DNA of 64,000 bases from positions 94,720,559 to 94,784,558 of the forward strand of contig NC_081841.1 in the NCBI RefSeq assembly GCF_963259705.1. Reading direction: 5' to 3'. The stretch is from Myotis daubentonii. Its lineage: Eukaryota > Chordata > Mammalia > Chiroptera > Vespertilionidae. The notes under the pieces are model-generated. The model saw nothing but the letters and a program-made list of their open reading frames with translations. It was not told where the DNA came from and searched no databases. Of the stretch, positions 23,801 through 33,919 are shown piece after piece. How positions within the stretch are numbered: the first letter of the stretch is position 1; each line of letters starts with the position of its first letter. The translations under genes were made by a program, and so were the position numbers.

Positions 23801-24700
23801 AGAGCTATAAACTTCCTTCTCAGGACTGCTTTCATTGCGTCCCAAAGGTTTTGGATTGTTCTGTTTTCATTGTCATTAGTTTCCAGGATGTTTTTAATTT
23901 CTTCTTTGATCTCATTGGTAACCAATCAATATTTAATAGCATGCTATTCAGCTTCCAGGTGTTTGAGTATTTTGGGTTGTTTTTATTGTAGTTTATTTCT
24001 AATATTATGCCATCGTGGTCTGTGAAGATGCTTTTTATGATTTCAATCTTCTTGAATTTGGGGATACTTTGCTTGTGACCCAATATGTGGTCTATTTTTG
24101 AAGATGTCCCATGAGCACTTGAGAAGAATCTATATTCCCTGGCTTTGGGGTGAAGTGTTCTGAAGATTTCTATTAAGTCCATCTGATCTAGTGAGTCATT
24201 TAGGATTGCTGTATCTTTGCTGATTGTTTGTCTATAGGACTTATCCAGTGCTGTCAGTGGTGTATTAAAGTCCCCTACTATGATTGTATTGTTGTCGATC
24301 TCTCCTTTGATATCTTCCAGAAGTTTTTTTATGAAATTGGGTGCTCCTGCATTGGGTGCATATATGTTTATCAGGGTTATATCTTCTTGTTGTATTGATC
24401 CCTTTAGTATTATGAAGTGGCCTTCCTTATCTCGTTATGGCCTTCACTTTGAGGTCTATTTTGTCTGATATAAGTATTGCTACCCCAGCTTTTTTTTCAT
24501 TTCCATTTGCCTGGAAGATATTTTTCCATCCCTTCACTTTCAGTCTGTGTGAGTCCCTTCTAATGAGATGGGTCTCTTGTAGACAGAAGATGTATGGGTC
24601 ATGTTTTTTTTATCCATTCAGCCACTCGATGTCTTTTGATTGGACCATTTAGTCCATTTACATTTAAAGTTATTATTGAAAGGTACTTGTTTGTAGCCAT
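20900..24700 (-). pseudogene. L1-D ORF2, broken
   Basis: EN/RT protein remnant. Start MATNKY at 24700. Open pieces are 23832-24182 (EN end), 23455-23925, 22134-23129 (RT, with the catalytic FADD followed by R as in L1-I) and 21076-22077 (thumb and C-terminal cysteine cluster). Frame is lost in homopolymers, for example the T-run at 22146-22154 and a missing base at 23922. All domains are present in order, so the damage is small indels rather than deletion. Confidence 0.9.
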
Positions 24701-24769
24701 TTCTATTTTTTTTTTTTGGTGGCTGTTTTCTTTCTGGGTTTTTTAGTTCTTCTTTTTACACCAGTCCCT

Positions 24770-25643
24770 TTAGCATTTCTTGCATTGCTGGCTTGGTGGT
24801 GATAAACTCCCTTAGCCTTTTTTTTTTTTTTTTTTTTTTGTCTGTGAAGCTTCTTATTTCCCCTTCAATTTTGAATGATAGCCTTGCTGGATAGAGTATT
24901 CTTTGATTCAGTCCTTTGCTTTGCATCACTTTGTAAATTTCTGTCTATTCTTTTCTGGCCTGATGTGTTTCTGTTGAGAAATCATTTGATAATCTGATGG
25001 GGGATCCTTTGTAGGTAACTCTCTGTTTCTCTCTTGCAGCCTTTAAGATTCTCTCTTTGTCTTGTACATTTGCCATCGTTATTATGACGTGTCTTGGTGT
25101 GGGTCTTTTGGGGTTCATCTTGCCTGGGACTCTCTGTACTTGTGTAACTTTTTTCTTCCCCATATCTGGGAAATTTTCTGACATTATTTCTTCAAATAGA
25201 TTTTCTAATCCTTGCTGCTCTTCTTGTCCTTCTTGCAGCCCTATTATGCGTATGTTACTTCGTTTCATGTTGTCCCAAAGCTCCCTTAGGCCCTCCTCCT
25301 GCTTTTTAATTTTTTTCTCCAGTTGCTGTTCAGATTGAGCTTGTTTCTCTGCCTTATCTTCTAATTCACTAATTCGGTCCTCTGCTTCTTCTAGTCTGCT
25401 GTTGAAACTTTCCATGGTGTTTTTGATTGTAGCTATATCACTTTTCATTTCTTCCTGATTCTTGCATAGGTTGTTGATTTTCTCATCCATCTGGTGAATG
25501 AATTGTACAAGCATTATTCTGAATTCTTTTTCTGTCATGTTGCATGCTTCAACTTCATTAATTTCCTTTCTTGGCGACTCCTCATTGTCTTTCCTTTGGA
25601 TGTTGTTTCGTCTCTTCATTCTGATTATCTCCCAATGGTTCAA
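24770..25643 (-). pseudogene. L1-D ORF1, divergent N-terminus, one nonsense codon
   Basis: Open from 25643 for 232 codons through coiled coil and RRM (NIRIIGLQEGQ, FEEIMSENFPDMGK), then a stop after ETHQARKE. At 24945 the plus-strand ctattcttttctgg replaces the ccattc seen in B2, turning Trp into TAG. The C-terminal domain continues beyond. The N-terminal 60 residues (MNHWEIIRMKRR...) do not resemble the MSVRSNMGRQR type, and there are no extra 14-residue coiled-coil units. Confidence 0.88.
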
Positions 25644-26725
25644 ACGTCAAGTTGCGTGGGCCTGGGCCGTGTGCAGTGGGAGCCTCCCACCACCCTAGTG
25701 TCACTGAAGAGCTCTGACACTAAAATGTGTGGTTGTTGTGGGTTGGTGGGAACCAGGCTCGCTCAGAGTCAGTGTTGCCAGCGCTCAATGTGGCCTCGTA
25801 CGCTCCCTTAGAATCAGGGACCCTGCCTGCACCGTGCTGAAACATAGACCCCCCTGAAGCGTGTTGAAAACCAGAGCCCCCTAGCGTGTGCCAGGAGTCA
25901 GAGTTCCCCAGAATCCAGTATCAGAGTCTCTGTTGCTTCGCACGACCTTGCCTTGAGAATCAGGGTCCCTGTGTGCCCTTGCACCAGGAATTGGAGTCAC
26001 TGGCTCTTAGTATGAATGCACAGGGAATCATGATCTCAGGTGCAGGTGATAAGAAACACAGTCAAGTCACTGGTGCCTGTTGCTGCCTCCTGCCCAGAGA
26101 ATCGTGATACGCGGGAGAAATTCCCGGTGTTTGTGCGATTGCTCCCAGCCCAGGGCTCCGAAGCCGGCAGTGCGCGTAGGATCAGTTCCTGGGGTTCAAG
26201 CATTTGCTCCCAGCCCAGGGCTCAGAAGCTGGCAGTGCGAGTAGGCTCAGTTCCTGGGGTTTGCTCCCAGCCCAGGACTCCTGAACCCAGCCCTACGCGG
26301 GATCAGTTCCAAGGTGCTCCCGCACTTCCAGGCGAAAGTTCCTGGAGCGCTGAGGCCCCGGCAAGGGGTGGGTATATCAGTTAGTTACTCTGGTGCTGAC
26401 CGCAAGCCTGCTGGAAGGGGGGATGGGTTCTGTTACTCACGGATCTGCCGCGGGGATTTCTGAACTTTTGGTGTCCGCATGTCTGTAGCTGTGGTCACAG
26501 GTCTCTGTCCCCAGTGGCTGCAGGGTCCTGGTATGCGTCTGAGATTAGACTGGGTGGTGCTGAGGCCAGGATCCTAGTCTCAAGCAGCTCTGTTTCCCAA
26601 GATGGCGTGGTCGCCGTGCCTGTGCTGGCCGTCCAGGAGTGTCGAAGCAGAGGAATTTTGGCTTGAGATGGTAAGAAACCACTTAGATGATGGAACATTT
26701 AGGCTATTCATCAGAAGTATGGGAG

Positions 26726-26944
26726 CCCAGCTGGTGTGGCTTAGTGGTTGAGCATTGACCTATGAACCAGGAGGTCATGGTCCCATTCCTGGTCAGGGCA
26801 CATGCCCGGGTTGCAGGCTCGATCCCCAGTGTGGAGCATGCAGGAGGCAGCCGATCAATGATTGCTTCTCTCTCACTGTTGATGTTACTCTTTCTCCCGC
26901 TCCCTTCCTCTCTGAAATAAAATATATATATATATATTAAAAAA
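26726..26944 (+). mobile_element. VES-type SINE
   Basis: Complete sense copy from cccagctggtgtggcttag to a (TA)n/A tail. Perfect 13-bp target duplication agaagtatgggag at 26713-26725 and 26945-26957. Confidence 0.95.
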
Positions 26945-26957
26945 AGAAGTATGGGAG

Positions 26958-27956
26958 TTGGAGTGGCTGAACTGGGATGGAACAAGTATTGGAGAAAAAG
27001 ACTCTCTAGCCCTTTCACTCAGTTCTCATGAGAAGGCAAACCTGACATGCTGTCATTATTTTAGAACAGCATCTCACAGTTCTGCTACCCAGGCTGATTC
27101 AGTTAATGAGGGGTGGGGAGTCTGGGAGATCAAGGCCATCGCATTTCTTTGGGACTCTCTGGTTCACTGGTCTGCCCAACATGCCCCACCCCTCACCTCC
27201 AAACTGGCACTGGTCTCACTGATGACATTGAAGTGGCACTGTCAGCTTGGTCAGCACTTCACTCTAATCTACCAGCACTTCACTCTGTCTCTGCATGGGC
27301 AGGGGGTTTGTTGCTGGAGTTGGGGGGCAGGGCTCTTGCAAAGGAGGCCAAAATATATTGTCGTCTTTGCTGCTCCTGTCCTGCTGGCACAGCTCTCAAT
27401 AGGGAGAATGTGGCAGGGTGGCTGACTGACCACTTCATACCATGTCTCCCCACCTCTGGAGCTCTTATGAGACCCTTGTCCCTGGGACTCAGGATGCCTC
27501 CAGACCCTCAGACAACGAATTTTCCATTCTCTTTCCTACTTCTACTTAGCATAGGACAGTTCAAACCCAGCCTCCTTGCTGATAGCTCCACCTAACTGAA
27601 AACAGTTCTTTTCTATGCCACACATTTTCAGTGTCCAGTGATTATAAATTTCCCATTTTATTATACATTACATGGTTTTCTTCAATCATCCTGGAGAAGC
27701 CAGTGCAGATGGATACCTTGTCTTCCAGTGAAATTACAAACTTCTTGAGGATGGGAGCAATCTTTCATCATATGTGCCATGTCTCACCAAACATATTGTC
27801 AACTGCTGGAGGGCAGGTATTGTTTTATATGAAGATAGTGTTTATGGTGCCGTTCTGAAAGTAGTTCAGTAAATTCTTCAGGGAAAGGACGAGTGGACAG
27901 GAACTAAATCAGAGAAAAGGAGGATTTCTTTGGAGCCTAGAAGAGATTATGTAATT
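26958..27956. other. Unassigned DNA with old repeat traces
   Basis: No gene recognised. The 27640-27860 part (for example cttgaggatgggagcaatc and tgctggagggcaggtattg) resembles degraded MIR/L2-type text. The overlapping plus-strand frames 26958-27425 and 27113-27595 show no domain and I do not call them. Confidence 0.4.
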
Positions 27957-27970
27957 GAAAAAGGCATTTC

Positions 27971-28762
27971 TGCTCTGTCCACCATGTAAAGATGCAGTGA
28001 GAAGGTGGCTGTCTACAAACCAGGAAGTAACCTTCACGAGGAAGTGACCCTGCTGGCAGGTGGATTGTAGATGTCCAGGCTCCGGAACTTTGAGAAATAA
28101 ATAGATGAACAAGACATGATACCTGTCCCCAGGGAGAGGCTTCCTGGAGGAGCACTGGACAAGGAGTGAGCATTTATTTGCACAACATGTGGACAAACCC
28201 AGAAGAGGGGAGCAGGCCTGCCATTTGCACCAGTGCAGCAGTTGGCCACACCACCAGCACAAAGCGAGACACATAAAGAGGCTACAATCTGCGATGATCT
28301 GTCAGTGGTGGCAAAGGTGAGGGGTGCAGCTGCTACTCGTCCTCATCAGAAGACTCTCAAATGTGTAGGCCATGAAGCAAGCATTGGGTCTTTCGGGGAC
28401 AAGGGGATGCCCCGGTCTCACAGTCTCAAAGCCATAAAACTGAAGGTACGGAGCAGAGCAGCTCTCTCATCATGCTTCTTGTGGAAGCAAATGGTCAGCA
28501 TGCAGCTGCAACTCTGCAAACTCGAGAAAAACTGCGAAGCTGTCTTTGCTCCCCAGGGCAGAGCCCCGCCTGGGATCTCGATGTACAGGCAGCTGCTGCT
28601 CAGCACTGCTCCCTAGTTAACGTGTTTGGCATCTGTGAACCCGGTCTGGGCATTAAGAATTCTCGTCTTATTATTAGACGTCAGTCCCTCTGTTCCATTC
28701 AGCCTATTATCAGAGTAAAATAAATTAGCTGAAAGATAAAAAAAAAAAGAAAGAAAGAAAAA
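27971..28762 (+). pseudogene. Processed retrocopy of a spliced transcript, parent unknown
   Basis: Hallmarks of L1-mediated retrocopying: a perfect 14-bp target duplication gaaaaaggcatttc at 27957-27970 and 28763-28776, a poly(A)/A-rich tail from about 28739, and an AATAAA signal at about 28720. The first 140 bp match an ancient LTR-like mammalian repeat (caaaccaggaag, ctccggaactttgag), so the parent transcript included that repeat. A 127-codon plus frame (28233-28616) has no domain I recognise. Parent RNA may be non-coding. It is not an intact gene copy that I can name. Confidence 0.75.
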
Positions 28763-28776
28763 GAAAAAGGCATTTC

Positions 28777-29057
28777 CTGTCTGGCCCATGTGGCTCAGCT
28801 GTTAGAGCGTTGACCTGTACACTGAAGTGTCACAGGTTTAATTCCTGATTCCTGATTCCCTGGGTTGCAGGTTCTGAACCCCAGCCCTTCCTTGCAGCCC
28901 CTCCTGGTGTGTGCAGGAGGCAACCAATCAGTGTGTCTCTCTCACATGGAAGTTTCTGTCACTCTCTCTTTCTCTCTCTTCTCCCCTTTCTCACTTCCTT
29001 CCTCCCTAAGGATCAATGGAAAAAATATCCTGGGGTGAGAATTAAAAAAACCAAAAA
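28777..29057 (+). mobile_element. VES-like SINE, variant tail
   Basis: tRNA-like head (ctgtctggcccatgtggctc) followed by a body ending in ggatcaatggaaaaaatatc and ggtgagaattaaaa. This tail differs from standard VES (tgaaatcaataaa) and recurs antisense at 36492-36720 and 37450-37701. It starts directly at the right target duplication of the preceding retrocopy. Confidence 0.8.
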
Positions 29058-29301
29058 CCAACCTACCAAACAAACAAAAAACCCAATTAGGCCTGCAGCC
29101 CCAATTGGAGCTGAAATAATGCTTCTTTTCACCAGAAGGGGGTGCATTATGTCACAAAATTTCCTGAAGCCCTGGGGAGGAGTGGGAGTAGGGGAATTCT
29201 AATTGGGATTTGGATTTTGGAGAAAGTTGAGAAACACAGAACATCAGTAGGAAGCTGAATTAAAATTAGGAGAAACTAGTGGTCAGTTCAGACTTCAAAT
29301 A

Positions 29302-29429
29302 TAGGGTCGGGCAAAAGTAGGTTTACAGTTGTGAATATGCAACAGTATATGCTTGTATTAATATTTGTTAATTATTGTATTATTTTCTACACAGATAACT
29401 GTAAACCTACTTTTTTGCCTTACCCAATA
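29302..29429. mobile_element. Mariner-type MITE
   Basis: Short element with terminal inverted repeats: gggtcgggcaaaagtaggtt at the left and the reverse complement of a close variant (aacctacttttttgcct) at the right, about 25 bp each, around a non-coding AT-rich centre. TA stands at both flanks, as expected for Tc1/mariner. Too short for a transposase. Similar mariner relics are known in vesper bats. Confidence 0.85.
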
Positions 29430-29484
29430 CAAGAAACAAATACTTTACAACAATGCAGGAAAAAATTAGTGATCACCTACTAAA

Positions 29485-29520
29485 ATACTACACTTGATCT
29501 TAGCCAAAAGGCCGAGAAGC
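29485..29520 (-). pseudogene. U2 snRNA 5-prime fragment, tailless retrocopy
   Basis: 36 nt antisense match to about nucleotides 4-39 of U2 snRNA; the minus strand begins gcttctcggccttttggct. It covers stem I and the start of the branch-site region. A 16-bp target duplication atcacctactaaaata flanks it (29472-29487 and 29522-29537), with no poly(A). It is a truncated retropseudogene, not a functional snRNA. Confidence 0.9.
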
Positions 29521-29537
29521 AATCACCTACTAAAATA

Positions 29538-29930
29538 AATGAAAGCAGCAGTAATAGTAACAAGACAATAACAACAGCATAGAATGAGAAACAATTAAGA
29601 TCTAGTCCAAGTATACAGTTTAGTGTGTGTGGAGGGAGTCAGACGCACTCTAAGGAAGTGCCCCTACTTTTGAAGCACTGACTGGCTTGTGTACCCTAGC
29701 TTGCATGGACACTTGTAGGAGCTGACAGAAGTGTCCTACCAACACCTCGATCCAACTGGTCTCTTTAGACAGCTCAATTCCCCCATTCTCCATCAGCTCC
29801 TTTTCTGCTTTCCCTTCTACCACTTTTTTTTGTGGGTTGGGTGGATGCGTGAGTGCATGAAGGGCAGGGAGGGGATGTCTGTGGTTAGGACAATGCCGCA
29901 TGTTGTCAGGAGGGGGCAGCAGATCATTTC
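29538..29930. other. No feature recognised
   Basis: Mixed-composition DNA. Overlapping frames on both strands (29650-29901 minus, 29731-29949 plus) look like chance. Confidence 0.4.
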
Positions 29931-29934
29931 TTCT

Positions 29935-30065
29935 ACTGCACAGGGGTAATTTATCTCAGTGCTTCTAGGATTTTGGTAGTTTTTTTCAGTGGTTACTAAG
30001 GGCCCACTATGTGCTAGGCTCTGTGCTAGGAAATGCACCACTGACTGAGATATGAGTTCTGGCTC
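29935..30065 (+). repeat. MIR/L2-type ancient repeat fragment
   Basis: Contains actatgtgctaggctctgtg, the conserved core of this class of mammalian repeat. It ends just before the TC microsatellite. Confidence 0.6.
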
Positions 30066-30076
30066 TGCAGGAGCCC

Positions 30077-30077
<1 letters not shown>

Positions 30078-30127
<50 letters not shown>
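30078..30127. repeat. (TC)n microsatellite
   Basis: About 50 bp of perfect CT/TC. Immediately after it comes atgcaaattag, typical of a HeliBat 5-prime region, so the repeat may have grown from the TC-rich Helitron terminus. Confidence 0.95.
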
Positions 30128-30129
<2 letters not shown>

Positions 30130-32092
30130 GCAAATTAGGTCAGGACATTGAAACACGACCAGCTCAGGAGGAGGCAGCCCTAGCCTGAGAGAACAACACG
30201 CAGGCATAGCCCAGAGCTGGAAAGAACAACCCCGCAGAGGGATCTGGACCCCAGCCCCAGCCCTGCGGCAGAGGCGCTGGGCTGCTGGGGCCAGAGTGAG
30301 CAGAGACACAAACCCGCAGAAGATGGCCCTGATTGGGCCAGTCCTTATGACGCCCACTGTAGCTGGTAAACCAGCCTGATCAGGAGGTAGGGCCGGTGGC
30401 CAACCTTGCAACCCCTCCCCGCTGCCGGCCTCCCTCGGACTCTCCCATCCTGATCAAGAGCAGGCTGCACAGAGCCTGGACCCTTCCTGGCAGCCCCAAG
30501 TCCATGGGGTTGAGAATTCTGATGGCCCTGCCTAGAGAGTAGAGGCGCTTGACGGGTAGGGATAGGGACCACAGGCCTCCAGGCAGCACCGCAGAGTTGG
30601 CAATGAGAGGAGAGGGCCTGCAAAAGGGGAGGAGGTGAAGCCAGCCGACATCAGCCCAGGATCCAGCCCTTCCCCTCCAGAGGCAGCAAGACCTAAACCC
30701 AGAACCCCAGCCCGAATCAGAAGTGCCCTAGGGAGGCTTCAGGAAGCTCTATGCAAAGCTTCGCGTTGAGAACTAGAGACTTCGTGAGGCCCTGACCCAG
30801 ACCACACTGGGGCTGGCGCAGCTCAAGGTGGAGCTGGAGTACACCATGCAGAGGCAGGAGCGCTTTGCAGAGAGGCCGACCCTCCTGGAGCTGGAGAGAT
30901 TTGAACCCAGGGCTCTGGAGCACAAGGCTGCTGAGCTGGAAAAGGAGCTGAAGGGCCTGTCCAGCCTCCAGGCTGACAACCAGTTCCTCAAGGAGGAGAA
31001 TGTGACCCTGATCCACATCATCAGCAAACTGTCCAAGTGACCCCGGAGGACTTGCCCCTGCACCTGCATTTATACAGCTGCTTCTGCCACATGCACCCCT
31101 CCCCCTGTGTGAACACGAGTGACAGGGCTGCTGGGGAGTCTCTGAGAAGCCATAACCTCCCCTTGGGACCTCCAGGGGAGGGGGGGAGGACAGAGCCCCC
31201 AGAAGCCAAGGGGGCCATCTGAGGCCAGGATGGAGACGGGAGGCTGAGCCAGGTAGGGGGACCAGGGCTGCAGGCAGGACCAGGAAGGAACTGAGGACCA
31301 AGAAGTGCCAGGACCAGTAACCAGGACCAGAGTGGGCACCCAGAGGTCCCCTTTCACATGTGCTGCCACCAGTCACCCCTCCAGCCCCTGAGCAGGGATC
31401 CGAGAATGTGTCAAGCATTCCACCGGCCTGGGCCAGGTGGGCCTTATATATAGGGTCTGTGTGCAATAGGGCGGGACATCTTCTACATTTTGCTGCCCCC
31501 TCCTCACTGCTAACCCCGGCAGGGGGAGAAGGTATTTTTGAGACATAGCACAGGCACCACAAATAAAAGTTGTGAAGTTGCCAAAAAAAAAAAAAAAGGG
31601 GGGGGGCAGGGCTGAGTGACCAACCTCATGCAGCCCCTGATCCCCCCACCCCAATAGGGGGCAGGGCCAGCCAGCCAATCTCCTGCAGCCCCTCCCCCTG
31701 CCCGGCACCACCCCAGATCGGCTCTCCCACCCCAATCAGGGGCAGGGCTGGCCGGCCAACCATCCATGGCTCCTCCCCATGGCTGGCACTGCCCCCAATT
31801 GGCCCCCCAACCCCAATCAGGCTGGCAGGGGGGGCATTTGGGGGCAATCAAGATGGCAGTTGGGAGCGATCAGGCTGGCAGGCAGAGTGGTTAGGGGTGA
31901 TTAGGCAGGCAGGCAGGTGAGCAGTTAGGAGCCAGAGGTCCTGAATTTCAAGAGGGATGTCGGACTGCTGGTGCGGGATTGGGCCTAAACTGGCAGTCTG
32001 ACATCCCCCAAGGGATCCTGGATTGGAGAGGTGCAGGCTGGGCTGAGGGATGCTCCCTTCCCATGCACGAATTTCATGCACTGGGCCTCTAG
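30079..32092 (+). mobile_element. Helitron H1 enclosing a retrocopy
   Basis: The 3-prime end is clear: palindrome tgcacgaatttcatgca then ctgggcctctag, the HeliBat terminus, with CTAG at 32089-32092. Helitron-type GC-rich repeat text (variants of aatcaggggcagggctggcc) occurs both at 30366-30450 and at 31600-31830, that is on both sides of the retrocopy at 30745-31597. The 5-prime end is uncertain: TC at 30079 followed by a TC run and atgcaaattag is the best candidate. Confidence 0.6.
30745..31597 (+). pseudogene. PPP1R12C (probable parent): Processed retrocopy of PPP1R12-family gene, 5-prime truncated
   Basis: The encoded end (about 30745-31039) reads as a leucine-zipper coiled coil finishing LQADNQFLKEEN and HIISKLSK then stop. 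That is the C-terminus of myosin-phosphatase targeting subunits, closest in wording to PPP1R12C as I recall it. A TAG at about 30768 (gagaac-tag-aga) interrupts it, and nothing upstream of the zipper is recognisable. About 540 bp of 3-prime UTR follow, with AATAAA at 31562 and a poly(A) run at 31583-31597. No intron is present. The known protein tethers PP1 to myosin; this copy cannot make it. Parent assignment within the family is from memory. Confidence 0.75.
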
Positions 32093-32310
32093 TCTCTCTC
32101 TATAAAAGGCTAATATGCAAAGTGTCCCCTCTGGAGTTCGATTGGGAGACTGGGAGTTTGATCGCTCACTATGACATTCACTGACTACCAGGGGGCAGCA
32201 TGGAATGAAGGAAGGTGCCAGCCGGCAGCTGGAAGGCCCTAATCAGCTGTGATCACTGGCCAGGCCTAGGGACCTTACCTGTGCATGAATTTCATGCACT
32301 GGACCTCTAG
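32093..32310 (+). mobile_element. Helitron H2, non-autonomous, abuts H1
   Basis: Starts TCTCTCTCTATAAAAGGC with taatatgcaaag directly after the CTAG of H1, and ends in the palindrome tgcatgaatttcatgca and ggacctctag at 32310. 218 bp, no coding capacity. Head-to-tail with H1, no spacer. Confidence 0.88.
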
Positions 32311-32620
32311 TTGCTGTATAAAAATGCAACCAATTCCTGAATTTCGTTTTATTTTTTTGTTTGTTTTGTATCTTGCAACTTCACTGAATTCATTTATTAG
32401 TTCTAATAGTTTTTTTAGTATATTCTTTAGAGTTTTCTATATATAGTATTAATCCACTTGCAAATAATGACAGTTTTACTTCTTCCTTTCCAATTTGGAT
32501 GCCTTTTATTTCATTTTCTTGTGTGATTGCTGTGGCTAGGACTTCCAAGATTGTGTTGCATAAAAGTGGTGAAAGTGGACATCTTTCTCTTGTTCATGAT
32601 CTTAAAGAAAAAGGTTTTAG

Positions 32621-32838
32621 CCCTAGCCAGTTTGGCTCAGTGGATACAGCATTGGCCTGAGGACTGAAGGGTCCTGGGTTCAACTGTGGCAAAGGGCACA
32701 TGCCTGGGTTGTGGCCTTGATCCCCAGGGAGGGGCATGCAGGAGGCAGCAGATCAATGATTCTCTCTCATCATTGATGTTTCTATCTCTCTTTGCCTCTC
32801 CCTTCTTCTCTGAAATCAATAAAAATATTTTTTAAAGA
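32621..32838 (+). mobile_element. VES-type SINE
   Basis: Sense copy beginning ccctagccagtttggctcag and ending tgaaatcaataaaaatattt, inserted in the old L1. The left flank gaaaaaggttttag is echoed as gaaaaagtttttag only after the next SINE, at about 33104-33117. Confidence 0.93.
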
Positions 32839-32879
32839 TTTTCAGATATTTAAAATTTTTTAAAAGAAAGAAAAAGCTG

Positions 32880-33104
32880 CCCTAGCTGGTTTAGCTCGGT
32901 GGATAGAGTATCAGCCTGTGGACAGAAGGGTCCCAGGTTCGATTCCGGTCAAGGGCATGTACCTTGGTTGTGGGCACCTCCCCAGTGGGGGGTGTGCAGG
33001 AGGCAGCTGATCAATGTTTCTCTCTTATCGATGTTTCTAACTCTGTCTCTCTCCCTTCCTCTCTGTAAAAAATCAAAAAAATATATTAAAAGAAAGAAAG
33101 AAAG
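32880..33104 (+). mobile_element. VES-type SINE
   Basis: Second sense VES, 41 bp after the first, with tail aaatatattaaaagaaag. The L1 text resumes right after it. The pair sits between one set of flanking repeats, so the second probably inserted into the tail of the first. Confidence 0.93.
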
Positions 33105-33387
33105 AAAAAGTTTTTAGCTCTTCACCATTGAGTATGATCTTAGCTGTGGGTTTGTATATATGGCCTTTATTATGTTGAGATATGTTCCCTCTATACCCAT
33201 TTTGTTGAGATTTTTTTTCTTATCATGAATGGATATTAGGTTTTCTCAAATGATTTTTTGCATCTATTGATATGATCATGTGATTCTTAGATTTCATTTT
33301 TGTTTATGTGGTATATCACATTAATTGATTTGCAGATATTAAAACAGCCTGATGGATTAAATCCCACTTGATCATGTTGTATGATCT

Positions 33388-33745
33388 CCCCCCTCCCCCA
33401 GGTAACCAGACATTTATTGTGCTTTTCTTTTGAGCATATAATTTTAGCAACAAAAGTATTTCAAAATCAATGGCAATTTACAAAATTTAGTTTTATTATG
33501 CATCATTCCCCAGAGCCAAATTTTAATTTAAGCTTTCTAGTGAGTTACATATTTGATGCCTTTGCAGATTACACTGGACTTAAAGTATAAGAATTCACAA
33601 GACAACCTCAGAGTTTTCTTTAGAAACAGCATGTCCAAAATCATTACTCAACCTGCAGGCTCCTTAGTTGATAGACACAGAAATCTAATGGAGACCTAGT
33701 AATTCATTTTATTTGTCCTTGCTGCTACATATACCTTCTCAAGAA
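33388..33745. other. No feature recognised
   Basis: AT-rich, non-coding. Begins with a C-rich run (ccccccctccccc) directly at the end of the old L1 text. Confidence 0.4.
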
Positions 33746-33759
33746 GAAGGACCATATAT

Positions 33760-33905
33760 ATTTTTTCTTTTTCTTTTTTAAAAATTTATTGATTAAGTTA
33801 TTACATATAGGGGGTAGGGGGAGCCGAGGGATTGTTAAGGGCAGGAAAAAAAGGAGACATATGTAATACTCTTTGTAATACTTTAAGCAATAAAACAATA
33901 AAAAA
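33760..33905 (+). mobile_element. L1 3-prime end, truncated, possibly partly inverted
   Basis: Sense L1 terminus: G-rich 3-prime UTR piece (gggggtagggggagcc), then acatatgtaatactctttg and taatactttaagcaataaaa and an A-rich tail. The preceding 30 bp (aaaaatttattgattaag, ttattacatata) look like the same end in the opposite orientation. Confidence 0.75.
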
Positions 33906-33919
33906 ACCCAAACAACCCA

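Larger units (their letters stand above)
20569..26607 (-). mobile_element. LINE-1 copy D, near full length
   Basis: Antisense L1: T-rich tail 20571-20617, 3-prime UTR to about 20900, ORF2 to 24700, ORF1 to 25643, 5-prime UTR to about 26607 ending cccaagatggcg. ORF2 shares diagnostic wording with L1-I ([23 protein letters not shown]), but ORF1 N-terminus and the 5-prime UTR are of a different type from B2, I and E. Confidence 0.88.
32331..33387 (-). mobile_element. Old L1 ORF2 fragment
   Basis: Antisense RT-region text, aligned by eye with 9680-10190 of L1-B2 (for example ccaatttggatgccttttat, gagtatgatcttagctgtgg, ttgatatgatcatgtg). Much more diverged than copies B2 to E. Two VES SINEs interrupt it. 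Non-functional. Confidence 0.85.

Noticed and set aside
28233..28616. 127-codon plus-strand frame in the retrocopy
   Set aside because: Not recognised; the source transcript looks repeat-derived, so coding status is not supported.
30717..31562. 281-codon minus-strand frame
   Set aside because: Opposite strand of the PPP1R12-family retrocopy and its GC-rich 3-prime UTR; no domain.
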